64,000 nt of DNA. It comes from Croceitalea marina (GTDB lineage Bacteria; Bacteroidota; Bacteroidia; Flavobacteriales; Flavobacteriaceae). The stretch covers positions 496,001-560,000 of the forward strand of contig NZ_JBHULB010000007.1 in assembly GCF_042684265.1 (NCBI RefSeq), given 5' to 3'. Both the position numbers and the translations under genes were made by a program. Within the stretch, counting starts at the first letter, position 1. Each line of letters starts with the position of its first letter. Under the pieces are notes generated by a model. The model saw only the letters and a program-made list of their open reading frames with translations, did not search any database and was not told the DNA's origin. Of the stretch, positions 7,177 through 15,641 are shown piece after piece.

Positions 7177-9249
7177 ATGAAAAAACTATTCATAACATTG
7201 GTAATGGCAGTTATTGCCTTTAACGTTACCGCACAAATAGACAGAACTAAGCAGCCAGAACCTGGTCCTGCCCCAAAAATAAATTTGGATGAACCTAACT
7301 CTTTTCAGCTTAAAAATGGGCTAAAGGTAATGGTAGTCGAAAATCATAAACTACCTAGAGTCTCCATTCAATTGACCATTGACAACCCTCCAGTTTTAGA
7401 GGGTGACAAAGCGGGGGTTTCTGACCTTACCGCTAGTCTTTTGGGTAATGGTTCTACTTCAATTCCGAAAGATGAATTCAACGAAGAAGTTGATTTTTTA
7501 GGTGCTAGAATCAATTTTGGTTCGCAAAGTGCTTTTGCAAGCTCACTTTCGAAATACTTCCCAAGAATATTGGAGTTAATGGCAGATGCAGCTATTAATC
7601 CGAATTTTACCCAAGAAGAGTTTGAAAAGGAAAAAGCAAAACTTATAACGGGTATAAAATCACAAGAGAACGATGTTTCGTCAATCGCATCGCAGGTACA
7701 ACGCGCATTGGCCTATGGTAAAAATCACCCATATGGTGAAATAACCTCAGAAGAAACGGTCAATAACGTTACTCTACTAGATGTCGAAGGATTTTACAGA
7801 GATTACTTTGTGCCAGAAAATGCTTATTTGGTGGTTATTGGTGATGTAGATTTTGAAAGCTCAAAAAAGTTGATTACCGAAGCTTTTACACCGTGGACAA
7901 AGGCTACTCCCCCATCATTAAGTTATACTAAGCCTAAAGATGCCCAGTATACACAAATCAACTTTGTTGATATGCCCAACGCGGTTCAATCGGAAGTTGC
8001 GGTTCAAAATATAGTTGAACTAAAAATGAAGGACGAGGATTATCTTCCAGCCCTTGTTGCCAACCAGATTTTAGGTGGTGGTGGTGAAGGCCGTTTATTT
8101 TTAAATCTTCGTGAAGATAAAGGCTATACTTATGGTTCTTATTCTTCGATTGGAAATGACAAATATCAGCCCGTTCGTTTCAACGCGTATGCACAGGTGA
8201 GAAATCAGGTGACAGATAGTTCAGTCGTACAAATTCTGAGTGAAATAGATAGAATCATCAAAGAACCCGTTAGTGCAGAAGAGCTTAAAAATACGAAAGC
8301 CAAGTATTCCGGTAGGTTTGTAAGAGCATTGGAAAGACCACAGACCATCGCAAACTATGCCCTTAATATTGAAAAAGAAGGTTTGTCAAAAGATTTTTAC
8401 AAAACCTATTTAGAGCGCATAAATGCTATTACTGTTGAAGAAGTTAAGGCTGCTGCTGAAAAATATTTTTCAATTGACAATGCCCGTATCGTAGTTACCG
8501 GTAAGGGAAGTGATGTTGCTGAAAATCTTGAAAAAATCGAATTCAACGGAAAAAAAGTTCCAGTACTTTTCTACGATAAAAAAGCGGAAAAAACCGAAAA
8601 GCCTGATTACAACGCGGCAATTCCAGAGGGGGTTACTGCAGCTAGTGTACTTGAAAAGTACATTGATGCTATAGGCGGAAAAGCTAAATTAGATGGTGTT
8701 GAGTCTTATGCGATGCTCGCCGAAGCAGAAATGCAAGGCATGAAATTAGAGCTTGAAATGAAAAAGACTTCTAAAGACCAATTTTTACAAGATGTAAGAG
8801 TTATGGGCAATTCTATGCAGAAGCAAGTTATCGACGGTGACAAAGGTTATATGATGGCTCAGGGTCAACGCAAGGACTTGTCTGATGAGGAGTTGAAGAA
8901 GTTAAAAGAGGAGTCAGCTGCTTTTCCAGAATTAAACTATCTTCTTGCAGGCGGCATCACCATTGATGGTATTGAAGCAGTTGGTGATAAAAAAGCTTAC
9001 AAGCTTAAAGTAACCGATGAAAAAACTGTTTTCTATGATCTTGAAACCGGATTGAAGTTACAAGAGGTAAACAATATAGAAGCTGGCGGACAACAAATGC
9101 AACAAACACTTACTTATGGAGATTACAAAGAAGTGTCAGGAATTATGTTCCCTTTCACGTTAACCCAAACGATGGGACCACAAAAATTTGATTTTATCGT
9201 AAAGGAAATCAAAGTTAACGATGGCGTAGATGCTGCCGATTTCGAGTAA
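7177..9249 (+). CDS. M16-family inactive subunit with C-terminal lipoprotein-carrier-like domain
   Basis: A 690-residue exported protein with a signal peptide cleaved after about residue 20 (VTAQ). Residues 40-460 have the M16 fold, but the HxxEH site is replaced by GVSDLTASLL at 80-89. The substrate-positioning Arg and Tyr motif of the second half remains (NLREDKGYTYG, 310-320). This is the pattern of a non-catalytic M16 subunit that pairs with the upstream enzyme. After a short linker, residues of about 485-690 form an extra beta-rich domain (YIDAIGGKAKLDGV start, MQGMKLELEMKK strands) that resembles LolA/outer-membrane sorting domains; this last assignment is by appearance only. Confidence 0.88.
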   Translation: MKKLFITLVMAVIAFNVTAQIDRTKQPEPGPAPKINLDEPNSFQLKNGLKVMVVENHKLPRVSIQLTIDNPPVLEGDKAGVSDLTASLLGNGSTSIPKDEFNEEVDFLGARINFGSQSAFASSLSKYFPRILELMADAAINPNFTQEEFEKEKAKLITGIKSQENDVSSIASQVQRALAYGKNHPYGEITSEETVNNVTLLDVEGFYRDYFVPENAYLVVIGDVDFESSKKLITEAFTPWTKATPPSLSYTKPKDAQYTQINFVDMPNAVQSEVAVQNIVELKMKDEDYLPALVANQILGGGGEGRLFLNLREDKGYTYGSYSSIGNDKYQPVRFNAYAQVRNQVTDSSVVQILSEIDRIIKEPVSAEELKNTKAKYSGRFVRALERPQTIANYALNIEKEGLSKDFYKTYLERINAITVEEVKAAAEKYFSIDNARIVVTGKGSDVAENLEKIEFNGKKVPVLFYDKKAEKTEKPDYNAAIPEGVTAASVLEKYIDAIGGKAKLDGVESYAMLAEAEMQGMKLELEMKKTSKDQFLQDVRVMGNSMQKQVIDGDKGYMMAQGQRKDLSDEELKKLKEESAAFPELNYLLAGGITIDGIEAVGDKKAYKLKVTDEKTVFYDLETGLKLQEVNNIEAGGQQMQQTLTYGDYKEVSGIMFPFTLTQTMGPQKFDFIVKEIKVNDGVDAADFE

Positions 9250-9274
9250 GCTTTTATACCCATACTTTATAAAA

Positions 9275-10162
9275 TTAAGACGCCTTTTTAGGCGTCTTTT
9301 TTTTGTTTACGAGGTATACCCCCAATAAAATCAAGAGTGTAGCAAAAAATTGCTTCAAACTAAAATTCTCTCCATCCAACAACCCCCAAAAAATACCTAC
9401 AATAGGTATCAAATAGGTCACAGAAACCGAGAATACCGCCGAAGATAGTTGTATCAATTTATTGAACATAATCTTAGCCGCGCATGTGCCTATAGCACAA
9501 AGAACGATTACATAGCCCAAAGAACTCCAAAAGAACTTACCAGAAGTGACCTCATTACTAAAGAATCCTGACAGCGGAAGTATTACAAGTGCAGGTACAA
9601 TGATCGTTGCAAAATTACCAACTGCAATGGCCATCGGGGAAACGTTCTGCAGTTTGCTTTTAATAATATTGGCGTTACCCGCATACCCTATCGCAGCTAT
9701 AATCACAAAGCCTGCATACCAATAGTTTTGATTTGGATTAACGTTTTGACCGAAGAGTATTAAAAATCCTGCCCCAATAAGCCCGACCAAAACCCCTAAA
9801 AACTGATTTTTAGTAAAGGAAACACCGAAAACAAGCAATCCTAAAAACAAGGTGAACAAAGGCACTAAAGAATTTAAAACCGATGCAATACTACTATCGA
9901 TTTCCGTTTCTGCAAAAGCAAATAAAAACATCGGAAAAAAGCTTCCAATAAATCCGGAAACGGCAACCCATTTCCATTCTTCTTTAGAAATAGTTTTTAA
10001 GGATTTAAAACCTATTAAAAAAAGGAACAAACCGGCAATTACAATACGTACCGCACCAAGCTGAATCGCTGTGAACCCATCTAATCCCTTCTTGATCAAA
10101 ATATAGGAAGTACCCCATATCACCGATAAAACTATAAGATAGAACCATTTATTGCTCCGCAC
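9275..10162 (-). CDS. EamA-family (drug/metabolite) transporter
   Basis: A 295-residue inner-membrane protein with about ten hydrophobic helices arranged as two EamA repeats. The first begins YLIVLSVIWGTSYILIKKGLDG and the second shows VTYLIPIVGIFWGLLDGE near 245-265. The WGTS and E-rich repeat ends are typical of the family, which exports or imports small metabolites. The substrate cannot be predicted. It stands alone, converging on the M16 pair. Confidence 0.88.
   Translation of the reverse strand: MRSNKWFYLIVLSVIWGTSYILIKKGLDGFTAIQLGAVRIVIAGLFLFLIGFKSLKTISKEEWKWVAVSGFIGSFFPMFLFAFAETEIDSSIASVLNSLVPLFTLFLGLLVFGVSFTKNQFLGVLVGLIGAGFLILFGQNVNPNQNYWYAGFVIIAAIGYAGNANIIKSKLQNVSPMAIAVGNFATIIVPALVILPLSGFFSNEVTSGKFFWSSLGYVIVLCAIGTCAAKIMFNKLIQLSSAVFSVSVTYLIPIVGIFWGLLDGENFSLKQFFATLLILLGVYLVNKKKTPKKAS
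9277..9300. terminator. terminator shared by the M16 operon and the EamA gene
   Basis: AAGACGCCT and AGGCGTCTT form a perfect 9-bp stem with a T loop, followed by eight or more T residues. Its first base is the last base of the stop codon of the converging EamA gene. Confidence 0.85.
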
Positions 10163-10229
10163 TTTTTATCCTTTTTTAAGTAAGCCACAAAAGTCCGCTT
10201 TTATTCGAGAGTGTTCGCACTATGTTCAT

Positions 10230-10237
10230 TAATTTTG
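10230..10237 (+). promoter_or_regulatory. -7 box for the small lipoprotein gene
   Basis: TAATTTTG matches TAnnTTTG and lies 20 bases before the ATG at 10258. Confidence 0.55.
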
Positions 10238-10257
10238 TTAGTATAAAATTATTATAC

Positions 10258-10677
10258 ATGAAAATCAAAATAGTTGTATTACTTCTCTTGTTAATAACCG
10301 CATCTTGCAAGCAAGAAAAAAAAGTAGAAAAAGAAACTACCCAGATACAAGAGGTAATGATGATTCATGACGAAGTCATGCCAAAAATGGGAACATTGGC
10401 AAAACTAGTTGCAGAGCTAAAGGCCAAAGTTGATACTACAGCCACTGGAAAACAATATGAAGTCGCCATGAAAGATCTACAGGAAGCCAACAAATCAATG
10501 ATGGATTGGATGATGGGCTTTGGCAACCGTTTTGATTCTGATGAAATTTTAGAGGGCAAAGCGCTTTCACCAGAAAAACAAGAATGGCTTAATGAAGAAG
10601 AAGAGAAAGTTAAAGCCCTTAAAGAACAGATAAATTCTAGTATTGAAAGGGCAGAAGTCTTACTAAATAAAGATTGA
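10258..10677 (+). CDS. small helical lipoprotein of unknown function
   Basis: A 139-residue protein with a short signal peptide and lipobox ITASC (Cys at 17), so it should be a lipid-anchored envelope protein. The rest is almost all helical and charged, with long Lys/Glu-rich segments and a Met-rich middle (MMDWMMGFGNRF). Similar flavobacterial proteins are sometimes labelled viral A-type inclusion protein, a name without functional meaning. I chose the ATG at 10258 because a promoter box lies between it and the earlier in-frame ATG at 10222. It ends one base from the end of gldD. Confidence 0.75.
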   Translation: MKIKIVVLLLLLITASCKQEKKVEKETTQIQEVMMIHDEVMPKMGTLAKLVAELKAKVDTTATGKQYEVAMKDLQEANKSMMDWMMGFGNRFDSDEILEGKALSPEKQEWLNEEEEKVKALKEQINSSIERAEVLLNKD

Positions 10678-10678
10678 T

Positions 10679-11236
10679 TTAGTCTTTCCACTCCATACTT
10701 TCCATAATTCTTCGGATATCTTTTTGCAAGTAATCGGCCGCCGGATAAATAGAATCGTAATTCGGCTTGGCATAAAAATAGAGTGACCCTGTCACAAAAT
10801 GATTAATACTATCGGTTACATAAAACTGTGCCTGAGAAGCAGCATTACCCGTAACTTCATAGAACATGCCGTATACCTTTTTTTCAGGGTTTACAAAAGG
10901 TTGTTCAACTATGTTGTCGGCCTTGACCGCATGCTCGTAAGATAGTTTTTGAGTGTCTCTTAGAAGGGTATTCAAATTATCGCCGACTTCTTTATAGGTA
11001 ATATAAACCGAGCCTTTTATATTCGGGTAATCAATTATCATTGAACAGTCTGATTTCTGTTTTACATTGGTTATCGCATTTAGCTCTAATTTATAATTAC
11101 AATCGCTGATAAAATCTATATACTCCGCCTTAGGAAAATCCAATCGGAGCATAGCCTTGGGTTTGGGTAACACCTCATCTTTACAGCTCCCAAATAAAAT
11201 AACCACTATTAAAAAGGCAAATATTCTATTTTTCAT
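10679..11236 (-). CDS. gldD: gliding motility lipoprotein GldD
   Basis: A 185-residue lipoprotein with lipobox FGSC (Cys about residue 18). It has the GldD hallmarks KAMLRLDFPKAEY after the anchor and the C-terminal FYAKPNYDSIYPAADYLQKDIRRIMES block. GldD is needed for gliding and type IX secretion in Flavobacterium; its precise role is not settled. It overlaps gldE by 11 bases, and the gldE-gldD order is the one conserved in flavobacteria. Confidence 0.93.
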   Translation of the reverse strand: MKNRIFAFLIVVILFGSCKDEVLPKPKAMLRLDFPKAEYIDFISDCNYKLELNAITNVKQKSDCSMIIDYPNIKGSVYITYKEVGDNLNTLLRDTQKLSYEHAVKADNIVEQPFVNPEKKVYGMFYEVTGNAASQAQFYVTDSINHFVTGSLYFYAKPNYDSIYPAADYLQKDIRRIMESMEWKD

Positions 11237-12554
11237 GAGGTAAGGTTATTTTAATTTGCTTCAATCTTTTTTTGTCCATACTTTCTACCACGAACTGATA
11301 ATTATTAAAGAGGACTTTCTCCCCTCTTTTCGGGAAACTCCCAGAAATTTCGAGTACAAAACCTGCAATAGTCTCCGATTCTCCCTTCTTGAGTTCAAAT
11401 TCTTCTTCATTTTCAATCTTAACAACGCGATAAAAATCTTTCAAGGTAGTTTTTCCTTCAAAAACATAGGTATGGTCATCTAATTTTGAAAATACCAAAT
11501 CTTCGTCGTCGAACTCATCACTAATATCACCAACTATTTCTTCAATAATGTCCTCTAAGGTAACAATGCCAGAGGTTCCTCCATATTCGTCTACTACAAC
11601 TGCCAAATGCTTTTTCTGTTCTTGAAATTCAAGTAAAAGATCGTCCAATTTTTTATTCTCGGGCACAAAATAGGATTCTCGAATCAATGACATCCAATTA
11701 AAAGTCTTTCTATCAATATAGGGGAGTAGATCCTTCACATATAATACGCCCAGAACATTATCCATATTTTCAGAAAATACCGGTATTCTTGAATATCCAT
11801 TTTTCTTTATTTCCTGTATAACCTCAGGAAATTTCATCTCTTCATTTAGGGCAAAAATATCTATGCGTGGTCGCATTACTTGTTTGGTATCTGTATTGCC
11901 AAAAGAAACAATGCCCTCCAATATTTTTTGCTCTTCTTTTGTAGTATCCCCCTCAGAAGTAAGTTCTAAAGCTTGAGAAAGATGGTCTACGCTAAGATTA
12001 GATTTTTGTTTCCCTAATTTTTCTTGAAGGAATAAAGTAGCGGAACGCATAGGCATACTCAAGGGTGTGAGTACAAAGTCAAAAACCTTAAGTGGTATGG
12101 CCATAAAACTAGAAAACTGAATTCTGTTTCTATTGGCGTAAATCTTTGGCAGAATCTCCCCGAACATTAAAATCAAAAATGTCGCTACTATTACTTCTAG
12201 AATAAAACGCACCGAAATTACATCGAACAAGGTTTGATCTATTTCTGAAAATAGCGTATTGCCAATAGAACTGAACAACAACACAATACCAATGTTAATG
12301 GCATTGTTCGCTATTAAAATGGTAGCCAATAACTTTTTAGGTCGGTCTAAGAGCTTAATAATCAATTTTCCTCTAGAAGTGCTTTCTACCTCAATCGCAT
12401 TTAAATCTGTTTGCGATAGCCCGAACAAAGCAACCTCTGCCCCAGAAATTAAGGCGGAACAGATTAAAAGTAGCGCCAGTACAACTACTTTGGCTGTAAA
12501 AACTCCATTAAAAGAAAGAAATAGTACTAGTAAACAATAGGGCTCTGGGTCCAA
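11226..12554 (-). CDS. gldE: GldE, CNNM/CorC-type membrane protein with CBS domains
   Basis: A 442-residue inner-membrane protein. Residues 1-165 form a DUF21/CNNM transmembrane domain (SGAEVALFGLSQTDL near 37-51). Two CBS domains follow (about 215-345, with DEYGGTSGIVTLEDIIEEIVGDI at their end), then a CorC_HlyC domain (about 355-437). In gliding bacteria this protein is named GldE and works with GldD. Its start is 20 bases from the ssb stop and its end overlaps gldD, so ssb-gldE-gldD is an operon. Confidence 0.92.
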   Translation of the reverse strand: MDPEPYCLLVLFLSFNGVFTAKVVVLALLLICSALISGAEVALFGLSQTDLNAIEVESTSRGKLIIKLLDRPKKLLATILIANNAINIGIVLLFSSIGNTLFSEIDQTLFDVISVRFILEVIVATFLILMFGEILPKIYANRNRIQFSSFMAIPLKVFDFVLTPLSMPMRSATLFLQEKLGKQKSNLSVDHLSQALELTSEGDTTKEEQKILEGIVSFGNTDTKQVMRPRIDIFALNEEMKFPEVIQEIKKNGYSRIPVFSENMDNVLGVLYVKDLLPYIDRKTFNWMSLIRESYFVPENKKLDDLLLEFQEQKKHLAVVVDEYGGTSGIVTLEDIIEEIVGDISDEFDDEDLVFSKLDDHTYVFEGKTTLKDFYRVVKIENEEEFELKKGESETIAGFVLEISGSFPKRGEKVLFNNYQFVVESMDKKRLKQIKITLPHEK

Positions 12555-12573
12555 ATGGTTACAATTTAATTAA

Positions 12574-13038
12574 CTAGAATGGCAAATCATCGTCTTCTTC
12601 AACATTCTGAACCGGCGCTGCAGGGCTTGCAGGGGTATTAGAAGTTGAAGGTTGAACATTAGCATTCGGTGATGGTTGTTGCGCGCTAGCTCCGCCTTCA
12701 TTTTTCGTAGTCAAAAATGTAAAATCTTGAACATGCACTTCAGTGGTATATCGGGTATTGCCATCTTCACCTTGCCACTGCCTGTTTTTTAAACGGCCTT
12801 CTACATATACTTTATCACCTTTGCTCAAGTATTTCTCACATATTTCAGCTGCCTTATTCCGCACGACAACATTATGCCAGTCTGTATTGGTTACTTTTTC
12901 ACCAGTTTGCTTATTGGTATAAGTTTCATTGGTAGCAATAGGAAAACGCCCAATACAGCCACCACCTTCAAAATAATGCATTTTTACTTCGTCACCAAGA
13001 TGCCCGATCAGCATTACTTTATTTAATGTTCCGCTCAT
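12574..13038 (-). CDS. ssb: single-stranded DNA-binding protein
   Basis: A 154-residue SSB. The OB fold occupies residues 1-112 (NKVMLIGHLGDEVK start, GRLKNRQWQGEDGNTRYTTEV). A Pro/Ser/Asn-rich linker and the acidic tip EEDDDLPF, which recruits repair and replication partners, follow. It has its own promoter box at 13054-13061. In most flavobacteria mutY sits directly beside ssb; here they are 4.8 kb apart, separated by the plus-strand island. Confidence 0.97.
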   Translation of the reverse strand: MSGTLNKVMLIGHLGDEVKMHYFEGGGCIGRFPIATNETYTNKQTGEKVTNTDWHNVVVRNKAAEICEKYLSKGDKVYVEGRLKNRQWQGEDGNTRYTTEVHVQDFTFLTTKNEGGASAQQPSPNANVQPSTSNTPASPAAPVQNVEEDDDLPF

Positions 13039-13053
13039 AACTTTATATTATTT

Positions 13054-13061
13054 CAAAAGTA
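13054..13061 (-). promoter_or_regulatory. -7 box for ssb-gldE-gldD
   Basis: The minus strand reads TACTTTTG, matching TAnnTTTG, 15 bases upstream of the ssb ATG. Confidence 0.6.
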
Positions 13062-13215
13062 CTAAATTTTACACTCTACAGATTTTAAAAAACACTTTAT
13101 AGATGACTAAAAATTCTTACTTTGTAAAGAATATTCTTATTTTAAAATTGTTAACTTTTGTTAAAAATTCTTAAATCTCCATAATTTCTATGGTTTTCAC
13201 ACAGATGCTTTGGCG

Positions 13216-13226
13216 TTTTTTTTTTT
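13216..13226 (+). repeat. poly-T(11) tract upstream of the large lipoprotein gene
   Basis: Eleven T residues in a row, 37 bases before the chosen ATG at 13264. Tracts of this length slip easily during replication and could change spacing in the promoter or leader. The region around it is very AT-rich and I could not place a clear TAnnTTTG box. Confidence 0.5.
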
Positions 13227-13263
13227 GAAGTTTACATCAAGAAACTTTAACCCATTCGAATAT

Positions 13264-14829
13264 ATGAACCATAAAAGAAAGTACTTATACAAAGTATTGT
13301 TCTGTTGTCTTTTAATTCTATTCCTTACCAATTGTGAAAAAGATATAAACTTTACAGAAGATGCCACTACAATCCTAAAAGAATATCCCAATGTTTCTTA
13401 CTTCTCCAATATTGCAGATGTTCCTCAAGTCGCTAGTGCCCTAAATAACACACTAAATAAATATGTTAGCATAGATAGTAAAAAAGATGAAAGTACATAC
13501 AGCTATGAAACTTCTTTTGGCACTATCCATAACGATAGAATTATGCAAAGCATAAGTGACGAGGGTGTTGTAAACTATACCTTTAGGGTAACAATAAAAG
13601 ATGACGACCCCACCACCTTTTACAACCTTATTTTACGTAAAGAAACGGATGGTAGCTTTGCCCCGCCCTACTTAAAAAAAATTACTATGAGCCCTGGTTT
13701 TTACGAAGCGTACTCAAAGGGTACAAAAAACTTAAACGAGTTTGAAGGCAGCTATAATAATTATGAAATAAACGAAAATTTAGACATTACCGTATTACTT
13801 GGAACGGACACTACTGAAAAAGGTGGTTTAAGCGGTCCTTGCCCTGTACCTGTAGAGAGTAATGGTGATGGTAATACACCCAACCCAAATGATGGCAATA
13901 ACTCAAATGGGGGAACCAGTTCTGGTGGTGGGGGTACCAGTGGCACTGGAACAGGAACTGGCAGCAATGGATCATCCAACTCTAGCCAAGGTGTTCCTGT
14001 AAGCTGTACCTCTCGCATAGTAGCGAATGAATGCAACGGCGGTGGTGGCCATCTGGGCGAAGAACCTAGTTGCACAGGCTCCTTTAAAGGCTCTTTGCAG
14101 CTTGTTACCACTTGTACCAATGGCGATGTAGATGTAGAGGAGCTCAAAAGAAACGTGACCGTTGGGGCAAAAGGTAGCGACTGCCCACAAGATAGTGGCG
14201 ATGTGGGGATGTTAGATGAAAGCACGCCCCTTAAAGAGCTCAGAAAATTGTTGACCGATACAAAATTTAAGATTGCTTTAAATAATATTAAGAGTCATCT
14301 AAATAGTAATATAGAACATGGTTATGAGGTATCCAAAGCACCTGATGCCCTGCAGGTATCAACAAATTTTAAAACCGGAACAGAGAACAATGTTAAATTA
14401 GCTACGGGCGGTAACATTATAGGAGGTATCCATCATCACACCCAATCTAAAGGGCACCCTATGTTTTCAGCCCACGATATTCGCATGCTATTACTTTACT
14501 ATTCTAGAAATATTAATAGAAGAAGAACTGTAGGGAAAAACCATGTTTTTACTGTTATGTTAAGCCAACACGGTATTTTTGCATTAAAGATTAACGACCT
14601 TATTGCTTTAAGTAAGCTTGTAGATGAAAAAGGATTTAATGCATTGAATAAAAGTCTTGAAGATAAATACGACAATACTACTATTCCAGAAACAAAAAGC
14701 AAATATACCGATGCCCTGTTAAATGCTTTAAAAGATGTACAAGAGGACAAAAATATTACAGTGGATGCAATACAGCTCTATGAACTCAACCAAGACGAAA
14801 CGGATTGGAACCTTATAACCTTAGATTAA
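13264..14829 (+). CDS. large lipoprotein with Gly/Ser linker and C-terminal JAMM-like motif; candidate effector
   Basis: A 521-residue protein that I do not recognise as a whole. A signal peptide ends in a lipobox (FLTNC, Cys 24). Residues 25-190 are a mixed domain of unknown type. Residues 198-244 are a low-complexity Gly/Ser/Thr/Asn linker, and Cys residues cluster at about 248-285. Residues 310-521 form a C-terminal domain with IIGGIHHHTQSKGHPMFSAHDI around 386-406. The HxH...SxxD pattern (H390, H392, S402, D405) resembles the JAB/JAMM metalloprotease site, with a loop two residues longer than the usual HxHx7SxxD. The ATG at 13264 puts the signal peptide first. The first DUF6705-like gene follows after 11 bases. 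An exported effector with a C-terminal toxic domain fits the layout but is inference. Confidence 0.7.
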   Translation: MNHKRKYLYKVLFCCLLILFLTNCEKDINFTEDATTILKEYPNVSYFSNIADVPQVASALNNTLNKYVSIDSKKDESTYSYETSFGTIHNDRIMQSISDEGVVNYTFRVTIKDDDPTTFYNLILRKETDGSFAPPYLKKITMSPGFYEAYSKGTKNLNEFEGSYNNYEINENLDITVLLGTDTTEKGGLSGPCPVPVESNGDGNTPNPNDGNNSNGGTSSGGGGTSGTGTGTGSNGSSNSSQGVPVSCTSRIVANECNGGGGHLGEEPSCTGSFKGSLQLVTTCTNGDVDVEELKRNVTVGAKGSDCPQDSGDVGMLDESTPLKELRKLLTDTKFKIALNNIKSHLNSNIEHGYEVSKAPDALQVSTNFKTGTENNVKLATGGNIIGGIHHHTQSKGHPMFSAHDIRMLLLYYSRNINRRRTVGKNHVFTVMLSQHGIFALKINDLIALSKLVDEKGFNALNKSLEDKYDNTTIPETKSKYTDALLNALKDVQEDKNITVDAIQLYELNQDETDWNLITLD

Positions 14830-14840
14830 AAAACAAGACC

Positions 14841-15461
14841 ATGAAAAATAATTGGATACCAATATTAGTTTTAACAATACTGCTCCCCATAAGTTGCAAA
14901 GCACAGAATATTGTCCCTATATATAACAGCCCTATTCAGGCCCCTCCCTCTCCACGCTATTATAAGGATGTGGATAATGACTTTGACCGTATTGTTGGGA
15001 CCTGGAAATGGCAGGAAGGGAACAGTTCCCTTACCGTGGAGTTTAAAAAAGTGGTACGTGCGCCCTTTGCGGGTAATAGCGTTACAGATATTTTAATAGG
15101 GGGGTATACCTATGTTAAAAATGGGGTAGTTTGCACCAACTCCCTACCAATGCCCAACCTGCCTATGGATAGACTCACGAACCACCCCATTTGGGGGGGG
15201 GGGATTGGTACACCCATTAAAGGGGCACCGCCCTGCCCGGAATGTGGTACTAATCCTAGATATATTAGAGTGCAAGTAACAGAAGCTGAAAACCCGCAAT
15301 TGTCAGGCAAGTTTATTATAGGGCACTTTACACAAAATGGGGTGGAAAAAATTAGACTATATTTTGCCAATACAGGTATTTATGATTACACCATAGATTA
15401 CACAGGCCCAGAAGATATGTGCATTCCAGAAGGCGTTATACTTACCCTAACAAAACAATAA
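14841..15461 (+). CDS. DUF6705-like lipoprotein, array copy 1
   Basis: A 206-residue lipoprotein with lipobox ISCKAQ. It carries the family-like YYKDVDNDFDRIVGTWKWQEGN segment at about 35-56 and a Cys pair CPECGTNPRY in the second half. I believe it belongs to the flavobacterial DUF6705 family, whose function is unknown. A run of eleven G (15193-15203) lies in frame inside the gene and encodes WGGG. The gene begins 11 bases after the large lipoprotein gene and ends before a strong terminator, so the two are likely co-transcribed. By position it could be the immunity partner of that protein; no direct evidence exists. Confidence 0.8.
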   Translation: MKNNWIPILVLTILLPISCKAQNIVPIYNSPIQAPPSPRYYKDVDNDFDRIVGTWKWQEGNSSLTVEFKKVVRAPFAGNSVTDILIGGYTYVKNGVVCTNSLPMPNLPMDRLTNHPIWGGGIGTPIKGAPPCPECGTNPRYIRVQVTEAENPQLSGKFIIGHFTQNGVEKIRLYFANTGIYDYTIDYTGPEDMCIPEGVILTLTKQ

Positions 15462-15486
15462 AAAGACAGTACTTGTTATTTATTGA

Positions 15487-15525
15487 GCCTTACTGTTCCA
15501 AGCATAGAACAGTAAGGCTTTTTTA
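15487..15525 (+). terminator. terminator of array copy 1
   Basis: GCCTTACTGTTC and GAACAGTAAGGC form a perfect 12-bp stem around CAAGCATA, followed by six T. The same hairpin recurs after copy 2. Confidence 0.88.
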
Positions 15526-15568
15526 ATTTTTTGTAACTTTTATGATTGGGCGGTTTGTTTTCCTTAGT

Positions 15569-15631
15569 GCCATACAGCGCTACGAACTCAACCAAGACGA
15601 AACGGATTGGAACCTTATAACCTTAGATTAA
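15569..15631 (+). pseudogene. leftover 3' end of a large-lipoprotein gene, before array copy 2
   Basis: These bases translate to a peptide ending YELNQDETDWNLITLD and a stop, the same C-terminus as the lipoprotein at 13264-14829 apart from one visible change (Arg for Leu) before this stretch. No open frame extends upstream, so only about 20 codons survive. It abuts the leader of copy 2 exactly as the intact gene abuts copy 1. Confidence 0.85.
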
Positions 15632-15641
15632 AAAAAAGACC

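Noticed and set aside
13761..14225. Minus-strand open frames of 154 and 72 residues opposite the large lipoprotein
   Set aside because: They are shadows of the low-complexity Gly/Ser linker and cysteine region, with Pro/Leu-rich nonsense composition.
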